Under the pieces are notes generated by a model. It had not been told where the DNA came from and did not search any database. It saw only the letters and a program-made list of their open reading frames with translations. Source: Burkholderia stabilis (GTDB taxonomy: Bacteria > Pseudomonadota > Gammaproteobacteria > Burkholderiales > Burkholderiaceae). Taken from it: a stretch of DNA of 64,000 nucleotides. A program made the position numbers and the translations under genes. The DNA is taken from the NCBI RefSeq assembly GCF_001742165.1, contig NZ_CP016443.1, positions 2,232,001 to 2,296,000 of the forward strand, in the 5' to 3' direction. This document shows, in pieces, positions 37,023 through 44,283 of this stretch (positions within the stretch are counted from its first letter, which is position 1; every line of letters starts with the position of its first letter).

Positions 37023-37622
37023 ATGCCGTCCGCATACGACGACCCCGCCTATCTCGCGCAACTGCGGCGCGACCTGCTGCGCTTCGCGCGACTCCAGCTC
37101 CGCGATGCCGACGCGGCCGAAGACGCCGTACAGGAAGCGCTGGCCGCCGCGTGGTCGCACGCGGGCGATTTCGCGGGGCTGTCGGCCCACAAGACGTGGG
37201 TGTTCGGGATCTTGCGCAACAAGCTGATCGACGTGCTGCGCGCGCGGCAGCGGACGGTGAGCCTGTCCGCGCTCGACGCCGAACTCGACGGCGAATCCAT
37301 GCTCGATCGCGAGCTGTTCAAGGAAAACGGGCACTGGGCCCCGCATGCGAAGCCGCGACCGTGGCCGCGCCCCGAAACGCTGTTGCAGCAGCAGCAGTTC
37401 TGGACACTGTTCCAGGTGTGCCTCGACCACCTTCCGGAGCAGATCGGGCGCGTGTTCATGATGCGGGAATTCCTCGATGTCGAGATTCCCGACATCTGCA
37501 GCGAATTGACGCTGACGACGAATCATTGCAGCGTGCTGCTGTATCGGGCGCGCACGCGCCTGCGAACCTGCCTGAGCGAAAAAGGACTGACGACCGAAGA
37601 TGCTGCCGGGGAAATGTACTGA
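37023..37622 (+). CDS. ECF-type RNA polymerase sigma factor
   Basis: 199 residues from MPSAYDDPAYLAQLRRDLLRFARLQLRD. Sigma region 2 (DAAEDAVQEALAAAWSHAGDFAGLSAHKTWVFGILRNKLIDVLRARQR) and region 4 (LDHLPEQIGRVFMMREFLDVEIPDICSELTLTTNHCSVLLYRARTRLRTCL) are intact, separated by a longer variable linker. Overlaps by 23 bases with a small zinc anti-sigma gene. The signal is unknown; such RpoE-like pairs often respond to oxidative or thiol stress. Confidence 0.9.
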   Translation: MPSAYDDPAYLAQLRRDLLRFARLQLRDADAAEDAVQEALAAAWSHAGDFAGLSAHKTWVFGILRNKLIDVLRARQRTVSLSALDAELDGESMLDRELFKENGHWAPHAKPRPWPRPETLLQQQQFWTLFQVCLDHLPEQIGRVFMMREFLDVEIPDICSELTLTTNHCSVLLYRARTRLRTCLSEKGLTTEDAAGEMY

Positions 37623-37806
37623 CGTGACGCGACTGCTGTCGGATGCGCTCGACCGGCGTCTGACGCTGCACGAGCGGCTGCAGGTGCGCGTGCACTTGCC
37701 GACCTGCAGCGGATGCAGGGCCTATCGCGGACAGATCGGGCTGTTGCGCGCAGCCGCGAAAGCGGCGGCGGGGCGGGAGCCGGACGATGCCGACGCTTCG
37801 TCATAG
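37600..37806 (+). CDS. Small zinc-binding anti-sigma factor (ZAS-like)
   Basis: 68 residues starting inside the 3' end of the sigma gene. Carries a zf-HC2 motif HLPTCSGCR, preceded by DVTRLLSDALDRRLTLHERLQVRVHL, as in soluble zinc-associated anti-sigma factors, with no TM helix. Very short for the class; it holds little beyond the HxxxCxxC core. Translational coupling fixes a stoichiometric relation to the sigma factor. Confidence 0.8.
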   Translation: MLPGKCTDVTRLLSDALDRRLTLHERLQVRVHLPTCSGCRAYRGQIGLLRAAAKAAAGREPDDADASS

Positions 37807-37937
37807 CAAGCCTCGGCGCGTATTGCTGCTGTCGTTCGGGTGGGGGGTGCCCGGCGTGCTGCACGGCGATCGTGCCGGTTTCGGTGGTCGATACTTGCGC
37901 CGGGTTGATGCAATAAGAAAAATACGCCCGGCAAGAA

Positions 37938-38297
37938 TTATTCGAACAACGCCTTCACCGATTCGGGCGGCCGGCCGATAGCCGCCTTGCCGCGATAGAC
38001 GACGATGGGGCGCTGCAGCAGCACCGGATGTGCGGCGATCGCCTCGTAGGCTTCCGTGTCGGTCAGGTTCGCGCGCGCCAGATCGAGCGTCTTGTACGGC
38101 TCTTCGCCGTCGCGAAGCATGTCGCGAACCGGGCGGCCGAGCTGGCGATGCAGCGTTTCCAGCTCCTCGACCGTCGGCGGCGTTTTCAGGTATTCGACGA
38201 CGCTCATCGGCGTGCCGGCGGTATTCAGCGACTCGACCAACGCAAGCGTCTCGCGCGACTTCGAGCATCGGGGGTTGTGGTAGATCGTGATCATCAT
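37938..38297 (-). CDS. arsC: Arsenate reductase (glutaredoxin-dependent ArsC)
   Basis: 119 residues of the thioredoxin-like ArsC/Spx fold, with the catalytic Cys in IYHNPRCSKSRETL and the downstream Arg triad region (LLQRPIVVYRGKAAIGRPPESV). Reduces arsenate to arsenite using glutathione/glutaredoxin. No ars transporter genes are nearby, so this may be a housekeeping homologue. The ATG at 38294 is an equally good start. Confidence 0.9.
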   Translation of the reverse strand: MMITIYHNPRCSKSRETLALVESLNTAGTPMSVVEYLKTPPTVEELETLHRQLGRPVRDMLRDGEEPYKTLDLARANLTDTEAYEAIAAHPVLLQRPIVVYRGKAAIGRPPESVKALFE

Positions 38298-38476
38298 TCG
38301 GGCCTGGATGGTGGAGCCCTGTATTGTAGCCAGTCTGCCTTGCGTGTTCCGGTGGGGTAGTCGAGGCTGGGCCGGATTCGGATCCGGTGTTCATTGCGGG
38401 GAAACGTTGGCGGCACGTTGGGGAGGTGGGCTGCGCAAGGGGAGTTCACGGTGATGTGCTCCAAGGACTTTTATGC

Positions 38477-38492
38477 GTTTATGCGCATAAAG
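38477..38492. promoter_or_regulatory. parS: parS site 1
   Basis: GTTTATGCGCATAAAG: the 14-base palindromic core TTTATGCGCATAAA is intact and one outer base differs from the best site. A partial copy (TTTATGCG) abuts it on the left. Confidence 0.85.
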
Positions 38493-38605
38493 TCAGAGGC
38501 CAATCTGTCGCGCGATGAGGGGCATGAGGCTGCGTGCCGATGTGCTGCGGTGACAGCCTCGGGCCGCGAAACGGACAAGCGATCGATGTGGTGCGCCGTC
38601 GGCTG

Positions 38606-38621
38606 GTTTATGCGCATAAAG
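38606..38621. promoter_or_regulatory. parS: parS site 2
   Basis: GTTTATGCGCATAAAG, identical to site 1, intact 14-base core. Confidence 0.85.
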
Positions 38622-38780
38622 CGCGTGATCGTCCGGCTTGGTATCTCTCGTTTCATGGCCCGATGGAATGCCGACATGCACCGGCACAGAAGTGGCTGTT
38701 GTGCCGGCAGTGCTTCCCTAGCGCGCCGGATTCAAGCCGTGCCGGCCCATGATTGCTCGCGCGCTCCATCGAGCGTGCCG

Positions 38781-38796
38781 GTTTATGCGCGTAAAC
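38781..38796. promoter_or_regulatory. parS: parS site 3 (variant)
   Basis: GTTTATGCGCGTAAAC: single A to G change in the right half-site; outer G/C pair intact. Confidence 0.75.
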
Positions 38797-38939
38797 TTCG
38801 CGGCTGGGCAGCGCGTTGTACCCACGTTCAAGCGCACGCCTGTCAAAGCCCTGTACTTGGCTGACGCGCTCGGTTCACCACCCACCTCACGATTGCCTGG
38901 CTGCACCCGCGCGTGGCTAGCTTCTTCGATCCTCGTGGA

Positions 38940-38955
38940 GTTTATGCGCACAAAC
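38940..38955. promoter_or_regulatory. parS: parS site 4 (variant)
   Basis: GTTTATGCGCACAAAC: single T to C change in the right half-site. Confidence 0.75.
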
Positions 38956-39138
38956 TCATCGGTCTCCGGGCAAGGCAGTCCTCCACCATCTGGCGAAAGG
39001 GCAGAGTACCTCGATATCGATGCAACCCACGGTGCATGCCGACGATGCGCATCGCGATGACACGATCTCGGCATAGTTCGTTCATGCTTGCGGCCATCAA
39101 CGACGCCAGCCGATCAAGCCATCGCTCACCGCCGATTC

Positions 39139-39154
39139 GTTTATGCGCATAAAC
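39139..39154. promoter_or_regulatory. parS: parS site 5 (perfect palindrome)
   Basis: GTTTATGCGCATAAAC, a perfect 16-base palindrome, 100 bases upstream of parA. Confidence 0.9.
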
Positions 39155-39180
39155 CGATAGCCCGAATGGCTAACGCGTAG

Positions 39181-39206
39181 TTGTCGAACGACAATTTCAT
39201 TGAAAT
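39181..39206. promoter_or_regulatory. Double palindrome in the parA promoter
   Basis: Two adjoining inverted repeats: TTGTCG-AA-CGACAA (39181-39194) and ATTTCA-T-TGAAAT (39194-39206), just before an AT-rich stretch that could hold the -10 element and about 50 bases before the parA TTG. Likely operator for autoregulation of parAB; the binder could be ParA, ParB or another factor. Confidence 0.55.
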
Positions 39207-39253
39207 ATAAATATCGTCCTGTAGAATTCCAACGACCAAAATAGGAGTGAAAA

Positions 39254-39916
39254 TTGGCCGCGGAAATCATTGCAGTCACTCAACAAAAAGGTGGCGTCGG
39301 CAAAAGCACGATTGCCATGCACCTCGGCGCCGCGTTCCATGAAAAAGGAAAGCGCATCCTCGTCATCGACGCAGACCGTCAAAACACACTGGTTCACTGG
39401 TCGAGCGCATCCGGCGACAGCGACACCGGCATCCCGTTTCCGGTCGTCAACCTGGCCGAAGCCGACGGCCAGATCCATCGCGAGATCAAGAAGTTCATCA
39501 ACGACTACGACATCATCGTCGTGGACTGTCCGCCGTCGATCACCGAGAAGGTATCCGGCGTGGTCCTGCTGGCCGCATCGATTGCCGTGATCCCGACTTC
39601 GTCGTCGCCGGCCGATTACTGGTCGAGCGTCGGGCTGGTCAAGCTGATCCAGCAGGCGCAAGTCATGAACGAAGACCTCCGCGCCGTCTTCCTGCTGAAC
39701 AAGACCGAAGAGAAGCGCATGCTGACCCGCGAGCTCAAACGTGCGCTCGAGGAACTCGGCTTCCCGCTGCTGAAAACGCAGATCCCGACCCGGGAAGCGT
39801 ACAAGCAGGCGATGGCGCTCGGTCAGACCGTACTGCAGATGAACGATCGCGGCGGCAAGCTGGCCGCAGCCGAAATTCGCGCATGTGCCGACGAAATCGT
39901 CGCCATGCTGCCCTGA
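39254..39916 (+). CDS. parA: Chromosome-partitioning ATPase ParA
   Basis: 220 residues with a TTG start at 39254, supported by AGGAG six bases upstream and by the usual N-terminal AAEIIAVTQQKGGVGKSTIAMHL. Deviant Walker A (KGGVGKST), Walker A' region (ILVIDADRQN) and Walker B (IIVVDCPPS) are all present. There is no N-terminal HTH, so it is the short form (type Ib or chromosomal). Segregates the replicon together with ParB and parS. Followed 23 bases later by parB, with a parS site in between. Confidence 0.95.
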   Translation: MAAEIIAVTQQKGGVGKSTIAMHLGAAFHEKGKRILVIDADRQNTLVHWSSASGDSDTGIPFPVVNLAEADGQIHREIKKFINDYDIIVVDCPPSITEKVSGVVLLAASIAVIPTSSSPADYWSSVGLVKLIQQAQVMNEDLRAVFLLNKTEEKRMLTRELKRALEELGFPLLKTQIPTREAYKQAMALGQTVLQMNDRGGKLAAAEIRACADEIVAMLP

Positions 39917-39932
39917 CTTTATGCGCATAAAG
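39917..39932. promoter_or_regulatory. parS: parS site 6 in the parA-parB gap
   Basis: CTTTATGCGCATAAAG, intact palindromic core with both outer bases changed compared with site 5. It starts directly after the parA stop, and its last bases form part of the parB ribosome site AAAGGAG. Confidence 0.85.
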
Positions 39933-39939
39933 GAGTCAC

Positions 39940-41001
39940 ATGAAACCCTCTCAATTTGCAAAAGGATTCCAAGCGCGCCCGGATATCACGACGAGCGAGA
40001 AGCGCACGGCACTCGATCGCCTCAACGCGATTGACGGCATCGTCAAGTCCGAGACACCCACCGCGGCGCCGACCAAATCCGCAAAGAAAGACATCGCACC
40101 GCCGCCCGCTCCGGAGCTCACGCTCGATCCGTCGATCGACGAATCGCCGCAATATCGCGCGTGGCGCCTCGAGAATCGCTATGCCCCGGGGCAGGTGATC
40201 GAACTGTCGCTGAAAGCGATCAAGCATAGCCCGTTCAACCCGCGTCACTTCTATCTGAAATCGTCGATTGCCGAGCTCGCGGTCAACCTCGCGAAGCAGG
40301 GGCAACAGCAGGCGATCCACGTGATTCCGGATTACGACAACCCGGGCACGTATTTCGTCAGCGATGGCGGCCGTCGCGTGCGGGCGTTGAAAGAGGCGAA
40401 CAAGGAGTCGGTCAAGGCGATCGTGATCGATGTGCCGATCGGCATCCAGAGCTACAAGCTCGGCTACGACCTCAACGTCCAGCGCGATTCGCAGACGGTG
40501 TTCGACAATGCCGTCGTGTGGCGCCGCTTCCTCGACGACAAGCATTTCCAGAGCCAGAAGGAACTGTCCGAGCATCTCGGCCTCGACGAGTCGACGGTGG
40601 CCGTCGCGTTGTCGATCGGCAAGTTGCCGGAAGCGATCATGCAGGAAATGGTCGCGCGCCCTGATCGCTTCGGTTCGAACATGGCGTATCAGGTTGGCCG
40701 CTATCACAATGCGCGCGGCACCGAGGCCACGCTGCGGCTGATCAACAAAATCGTGTCCGACGATCTCAGCACGCGTCAGGTGTCGGACATCGTCAAGGGT
40801 CGCGTCGCGGCGCAGGAGACCCCGAAGGTCGCGGGCCGTCAGCGCTATGCGCAGCGTCTCGAGATCAAGCTCGGCGGCAAGTCGGTCGGCGACCTGAAGT
40901 CGTATGGCGAAGACCGCATCGAACTGCGCCTGCGTGGGTTGCCGAAGGACAAGCGTGACGCGATCCTCGAGCAGCTCGAGCGGATGCTGTTGTCGGAGTG
41001 A
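39940..41001 (+). CDS. parB: Centromere-binding CTPase ParB
   Basis: 353 residues. N-terminal flexible part, ParB/Srx domain (about 85-190; IKHSPFNPRHFYLKSSIAELAVNLAKQGQQQAIHVIPDYDNPGTYFVSDGGRRVRALKEA), HTH for parS (about 203-235; QKELSEHLGLDESTVAVALSIGKLPEAI), and a C-terminal dimerisation domain (LEIKLGGKSVGDLKSYGEDRIELRLRGLPKDKRDAILEQLERMLL). The typical GERRxR reads GGRRVRA. Cognate binding sites are the six parS sites around it. Confidence 0.95.
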   Translation: MKPSQFAKGFQARPDITTSEKRTALDRLNAIDGIVKSETPTAAPTKSAKKDIAPPPAPELTLDPSIDESPQYRAWRLENRYAPGQVIELSLKAIKHSPFNPRHFYLKSSIAELAVNLAKQGQQQAIHVIPDYDNPGTYFVSDGGRRVRALKEANKESVKAIVIDVPIGIQSYKLGYDLNVQRDSQTVFDNAVVWRRFLDDKHFQSQKELSEHLGLDESTVAVALSIGKLPEAIMQEMVARPDRFGSNMAYQVGRYHNARGTEATLRLINKIVSDDLSTRQVSDIVKGRVAAQETPKVAGRQRYAQRLEIKLGGKSVGDLKSYGEDRIELRLRGLPKDKRDAILEQLERMLLSE

Positions 41002-41093
41002 TGGAAGCGGCCCGCAGGGCCTGGTGAGAACGCCGGCGCCTGCCCGACTGGGCAGGGCGCCGACGGTGGCCCGTCAGCGGGCCTGAGCGGGCC
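41002..41093. terminator. Convergent parB/rep intergenic hairpins
   Basis: 92 bases between two converging genes. Holds a strong hairpin at 41035-41061 (GGCGCC-TGCCC facing GGGCAGGGCGCC with one bulged base) and a second GC-rich repeat at about 41080-41100. No T-run, so termination may need Rho or the hairpin may only shield ends. Confidence 0.5.
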
Positions 41094-42461
41094 TCAGGCG
41101 GCCCGCGACTGGTTCAGCGTGAACGACAGCAGGTCGCCGTCCGTCGGCTCGCCCCAGGTTCTCTGGGCCAGCCAGTCGAAAAAGGCCGTCTCGGCCAGCT
41201 TGGAATCAAGGCCGCGCTTGCGCCAGTCGTCGCGCAAATGCGAGCCCATCGTCGGCAACGCCTCCGACTCGAACGACTCGCGCGCCACTTCGCGCTCGGC
41301 GTCCCCCTGCTCTTCGTACAGCACCTTCGCTTCCTTGCGGCGGAACGCCGCGAATTCGCTCAGCAGGCGTGCCTTCAGATCGTCCGGCTGCGCCGCGACG
41401 GCCTTCACCGACGGCGTACCGGCCGGCAGCGCGTCAACGGACTCGACCGGCGGTGCGTAACCCTTCTTCAGCGCGTCCTTGAACAAGGCCGGCGCGCTGC
41501 GCACCGGCGGCAGCGTCGTGCTGCGCATCCGCTGCTCGGTCATCTGCAGCGCCGCGCGAATGCGATTCTCTTCGCTGTCCGCGTAGAGCGTTTGCGCTTC
41601 CTTCAGCGGGATCCCGAGCTTCACCATCCGGTCGACCAGCGTGCTGTCGAACACGTTCGGGTGTTCGTCGAGCGCGAGCATCGGCTGCTTGCGCTCGGTC
41701 ACGCGGAACTGGATCTCCGCGACCCGCCGCCCTTCTCGGTGCTCGATCAGTTCGACGAAGATATTGGTGACCGCGTTGACTTCCGCGATCGCGGGACGCA
41801 GATAGTCGCGCTTGAAGTACTTGTACTCGCGCTTCGCCTCGTCGCCGGCTTCCGTGTCGGGCGTACCCGACAGGATCGGCCGCCACCATTCCCACGGCTC
41901 GCGCATCGTCAGGTGGCTCGGGTTCGTCAGGTAGCGCACGCAGATCTCGTACAGCGCGAGACCGGCGCTGCTGCGCAACTGGCTCTGGAACTGCAGGCTC
42001 AGGCGCGCATACTGGACCGGGTCGAGCAGCTTCTTCTTGATCTTCGGCGCAAACGAGAATTCGACCCACACGCGGCGGGTCGCCGGATCCTCGAGAATTT
42101 CCGCGTCGGCGATCAGCGTCGAGATCCCCCACTTGCGGCCCGGCTTCTGGCTCGACGTCCCCGTGCTCCATTCGACCTGCACCGACACCATGCGGCGCAG
42201 GTGTTCCTTCACCAGTGCGGTGTCGTTCGAATCGAAGGCGGAGTTTGCGACGATATCCGACAGCAGCGCGCGATACGTATCGCCCGAGTCGTCGGCCTGC
42301 TGCGCCACGGCCAGCAGAACGTTGAACAGCTTGCGGGTCAGGAGCGTGATCTTGCCGCTCTTCGGCTGAATTGCGATCGCCTCGACGGCCTTACGCAATT
42401 CGGCTGAACTGGCACTCACCACATCCACATCGGTTTTCTTGGCGCGCTTCGTCGTGGCCAT
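41094..42461 (-). CDS. repA: Replication initiator protein of the secondary chromosome
   Basis: 455 residues, basic N-terminus (MATTKRAKKTDVD), then an initiator fold of the plasmid Rep/RepB type: LRKAVEAIAIQPKSGKITLLTRKLFNVLLAVAQQ, DTALVKEHLRRMVSVQVEWST, SSAGLALYEICVRYLT, FKRDYLRPAIAEVNAVTNIFVELIEHREGRRVAEIQFRV. The C-terminal 170 residues are charged and helical. Adjacent to parAB and reading away from the iteron field, it is the expected iteron-binding initiator. Its promoter (42462-42600) overlaps iteron-like sequences, so it is probably self-repressed. Confidence 0.9.
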   Translation of the reverse strand: MATTKRAKKTDVDVVSASSAELRKAVEAIAIQPKSGKITLLTRKLFNVLLAVAQQADDSGDTYRALLSDIVANSAFDSNDTALVKEHLRRMVSVQVEWSTGTSSQKPGRKWGISTLIADAEILEDPATRRVWVEFSFAPKIKKKLLDPVQYARLSLQFQSQLRSSAGLALYEICVRYLTNPSHLTMREPWEWWRPILSGTPDTEAGDEAKREYKYFKRDYLRPAIAEVNAVTNIFVELIEHREGRRVAEIQFRVTERKQPMLALDEHPNVFDSTLVDRMVKLGIPLKEAQTLYADSEENRIRAALQMTEQRMRSTTLPPVRSAPALFKDALKKGYAPPVESVDALPAGTPSVKAVAAQPDDLKARLLSEFAAFRRKEAKVLYEEQGDAEREVARESFESEALPTMGSHLRDDWRKRGLDSKLAETAFFDWLAQRTWGEPTDGDLLSFTLNQSRAA

Positions 42462-42580
42462 GCGTCGGGTCGGAGGAGAAGTTTTCCGGAAGGATAGCGC
42501 CTGTGGTGATGTGCGTCCAGAACGACATGCTCACCATAGCCGGTGAAGTGCGCGTGTAAAACGGCACTCACCCCAACGGC

Positions 42581-43889
42581 TCCCGAAAACGCTCACCGGT
42601 CCGGAATTGCAGCGTTCCGGACTCTTCCAGACGTGCCGCGGGATGCGCCGATTCACAGAATTTCACCTGTGCACGACACGTGCGCAACTTGCTCCCGTAT
42701 CAGCTCACCTTTCAATTTGTCGTAATTTTGCGACTGCGTAGCCGTGAGTTCGACACAGGGTCGCGATCGCACCTCACGGTGCCTCCCCGATCGCGCCGCA
42801 TCAGGCTGTATGCATGTACAGGCACGGCTCACCGGGAGATCGCGATCGGCTCCTGCATCGCCAAAAACGCCTTTGAAACCGGCCTGCACCGCCCGATCGG
42901 ACCTGCTTTGCCGGCCCGGGCGCGCATTGTACAGCGCACAAACCGTATCAGGTCCCGAAAATACTCACCTTGATCACAGCTTGTCCTTTCGGCCAGGTGC
43001 CGCCAAATGCCCGACGCACGCGGGATCCGCTGCCTGCATCTCCCGAAAATGCTCACCTTGCCGAAAAAATGCGGCACTGCAACGGGCATCGCTACGGCTC
43101 CCGAAAAACCTCACCGTAACCGTCGCGGTATCAAAAACATCAATGCCTTCCGATACTTATGCACAGAAGGCATTTGGCTGTGTCTCGCTGGCATCCCCCG
43201 AAAAGCCTCACCTTTCGATGGAAATCCTTCATACGACATCCGTGTGTCGGCCCCCGAAAAAGCTCACCTGTGCCAAAAAGGGGCACAGCAAAAACGAGGT
43301 TTCTTCCAGTCCTGGCGGGCTTTTCGGCGAATCCGGCAGCTCACAGGTCCCGAAAAGCCTCACCTGTGACCAATTTCCCAGCAAATACCGTTCCCGAAAA
43401 CGCTCACCTGTGATGCCGTTCACCGGCTGTGACCGACACCCCGAAAAAGCTCACCTTAGTGCGATCAGGGCAGGAAAACCCGGATTTCCCTCCCGAAAAG
43501 GCTCACCTTTAGGGCATCACAGGCTCCGGAGAGCACTTTTGCTGTGCAAAATGGCGGGCGTTTCCCGGAAATCCTCACACCAAATCCCCGCGGAGTCCCG
43601 TGAAACCTCACCTTTCGCCAAAATTGCCTAAAAGATGGGCAGAATCGGGGCGCAAAGAGGGTCCCGCAAATTCTCACCTATGTCTGCACAGGCAGAAAAC
43701 TGTGCAGTCAGTCACCGCGCGGGTTCTGTGGCTGTGCGGCCCCGAAAAACCTCACCTTTGGGAAATCTCGTGTTTCACTGTGATCCCGAATCCGCTCACG
43801 ACCTTTCCCGCAACGGCTCACGCAGCCCCCTGAACCCCATCACTTCAGCTCCCGCAGAAGATCACCTTGGCTCCCGTAAAACTTCACCT
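42581..43889 (+). repeat. Direct iteron array, 18-bp consensus TCCCGAAAANGCTCACCT
   Basis: Good copies start at 42581, 42953, 43041, 43099, 43196, 43252, 43348, 43392, 43439, 43491, 43596, 43662, 43740, 43850 and 43872; weaker ones at 43562, 43784 and 43806. All read in the same direction. The conserved parts are CCCG, the A-run and CTCACC, while positions 10-11 vary. Spacing is uneven, mostly 44 to 105 bases start to start. Several copies run on into GTG, forming CTCACCTGTG. These are the presumed binding sites of the rep product. Confidence 0.92.
43157..43165 (+). promoter_or_regulatory. DnaA box candidate in origin
   Basis: TTATGCACA fits the relaxed DnaA consensus TTATNCACA. It sits between iterons starting at 43099 and 43196. 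A second, weaker candidate TTTTCCACA lies at 43998-44006 beside the AT-rich patch. Confidence 0.55.
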
Positions 43890-44283
43890 TGTCGGTCGGA
43901 AAGCCTTGTTACATAAGGCTGTGCCGTGGCGTTAACGTTTTTAACTAAGGGTTCAAGGGTGTTTACTTCTAATACTCTCAAGACATGGGCTGACGAGTTT
44001 TCCACAGAGAACCCAAACCCCGAACACCCACAGGCAATCGGATCCTCCTCCATGTGAAACAAGTGCTGTTTTTCGGGCTCTGCTGAAAAATGCTTGTACT
44101 ACAAGGACTTGGCTGACTTTCTTCGCTTTGTTTCACGGAATTCCTGATCACCTTCGCTCCGATTGGCTCACAGACCCGATTTCTGTGGCAAGCGACGTAA
44201 ATTCACAACGCAGAGACGAAACAGATATCAAGAAGTACGTATTTCGTTATGATTGCCACACTTTAATGTCTGTGAGCTCTGCC

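Larger units (their letters stand above)
38298..39253. other. Centromere region: gene-free stretch with five parS-like sites
   Basis: 956 bases between arsC and parA that hold no supported gene but five copies of the GTTTATGCGCATAAAC motif at 38477, 38606, 38781, 38940 and 39139, spaced 129, 175, 159 and 199 bases. Composition is less GC-biased than the neighbouring genes. The parA promoter lies at the right end. Confidence 0.8.
42462..44060. other. Replication origin of the replicon (iteron field plus AT-rich patch)
   Basis: Gene-free 1.6 kb between rep and the kfrA-like gene. It holds the iteron array (42581-43889), a DnaA-box match TTATGCACA at 43157-43165 and TTTTCCACA at 43998-44006, and an AT-richer stretch near 43900-44000 with GTTAAC (43931-43936) and GTTTAC (43961-43966), a likely unwinding element. 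CACAG/CTGTG occurs 22 times by eye between 42654 and 44033. Open frames crossing it are interrupted by the repeats and are not genes. Confidence 0.88.

Noticed and set aside
38394..38864. Open frame over the parS sites
   Set aside because: Composition is not protein-like, it has no ribosome site, and the palindromes themselves explain the sequence.
42744..43631. Open frame of 295 codons across the origin
   Set aside because: It runs through the iterons, reads as repeated short peptides of the Pro-Arg/Glu-Lys-Ala-His-Leu kind, and has no family likeness; the frame is open only because the repeats happen to lack stops.
42581..43889. CRISPR array
   Set aside because: Repeats are 18 bases, variable in the middle and unevenly spaced, with spacers of very different length, and no cas genes are nearby. 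An iteron origin explains them better.
44128..44145. Main-chromosome type parS (TGTTTCACGTGAAACA)
   Set aside because: Only the half TTGTTTCACG is present; the second half-site is lost, as also for CACGTGAAA near 53122.
44128..44283. Earlier start for the KfrA-like gene
   Set aside because: The extra residues run through AT-richer upstream DNA and do not resemble the family; the conserved domain starts at 44284.
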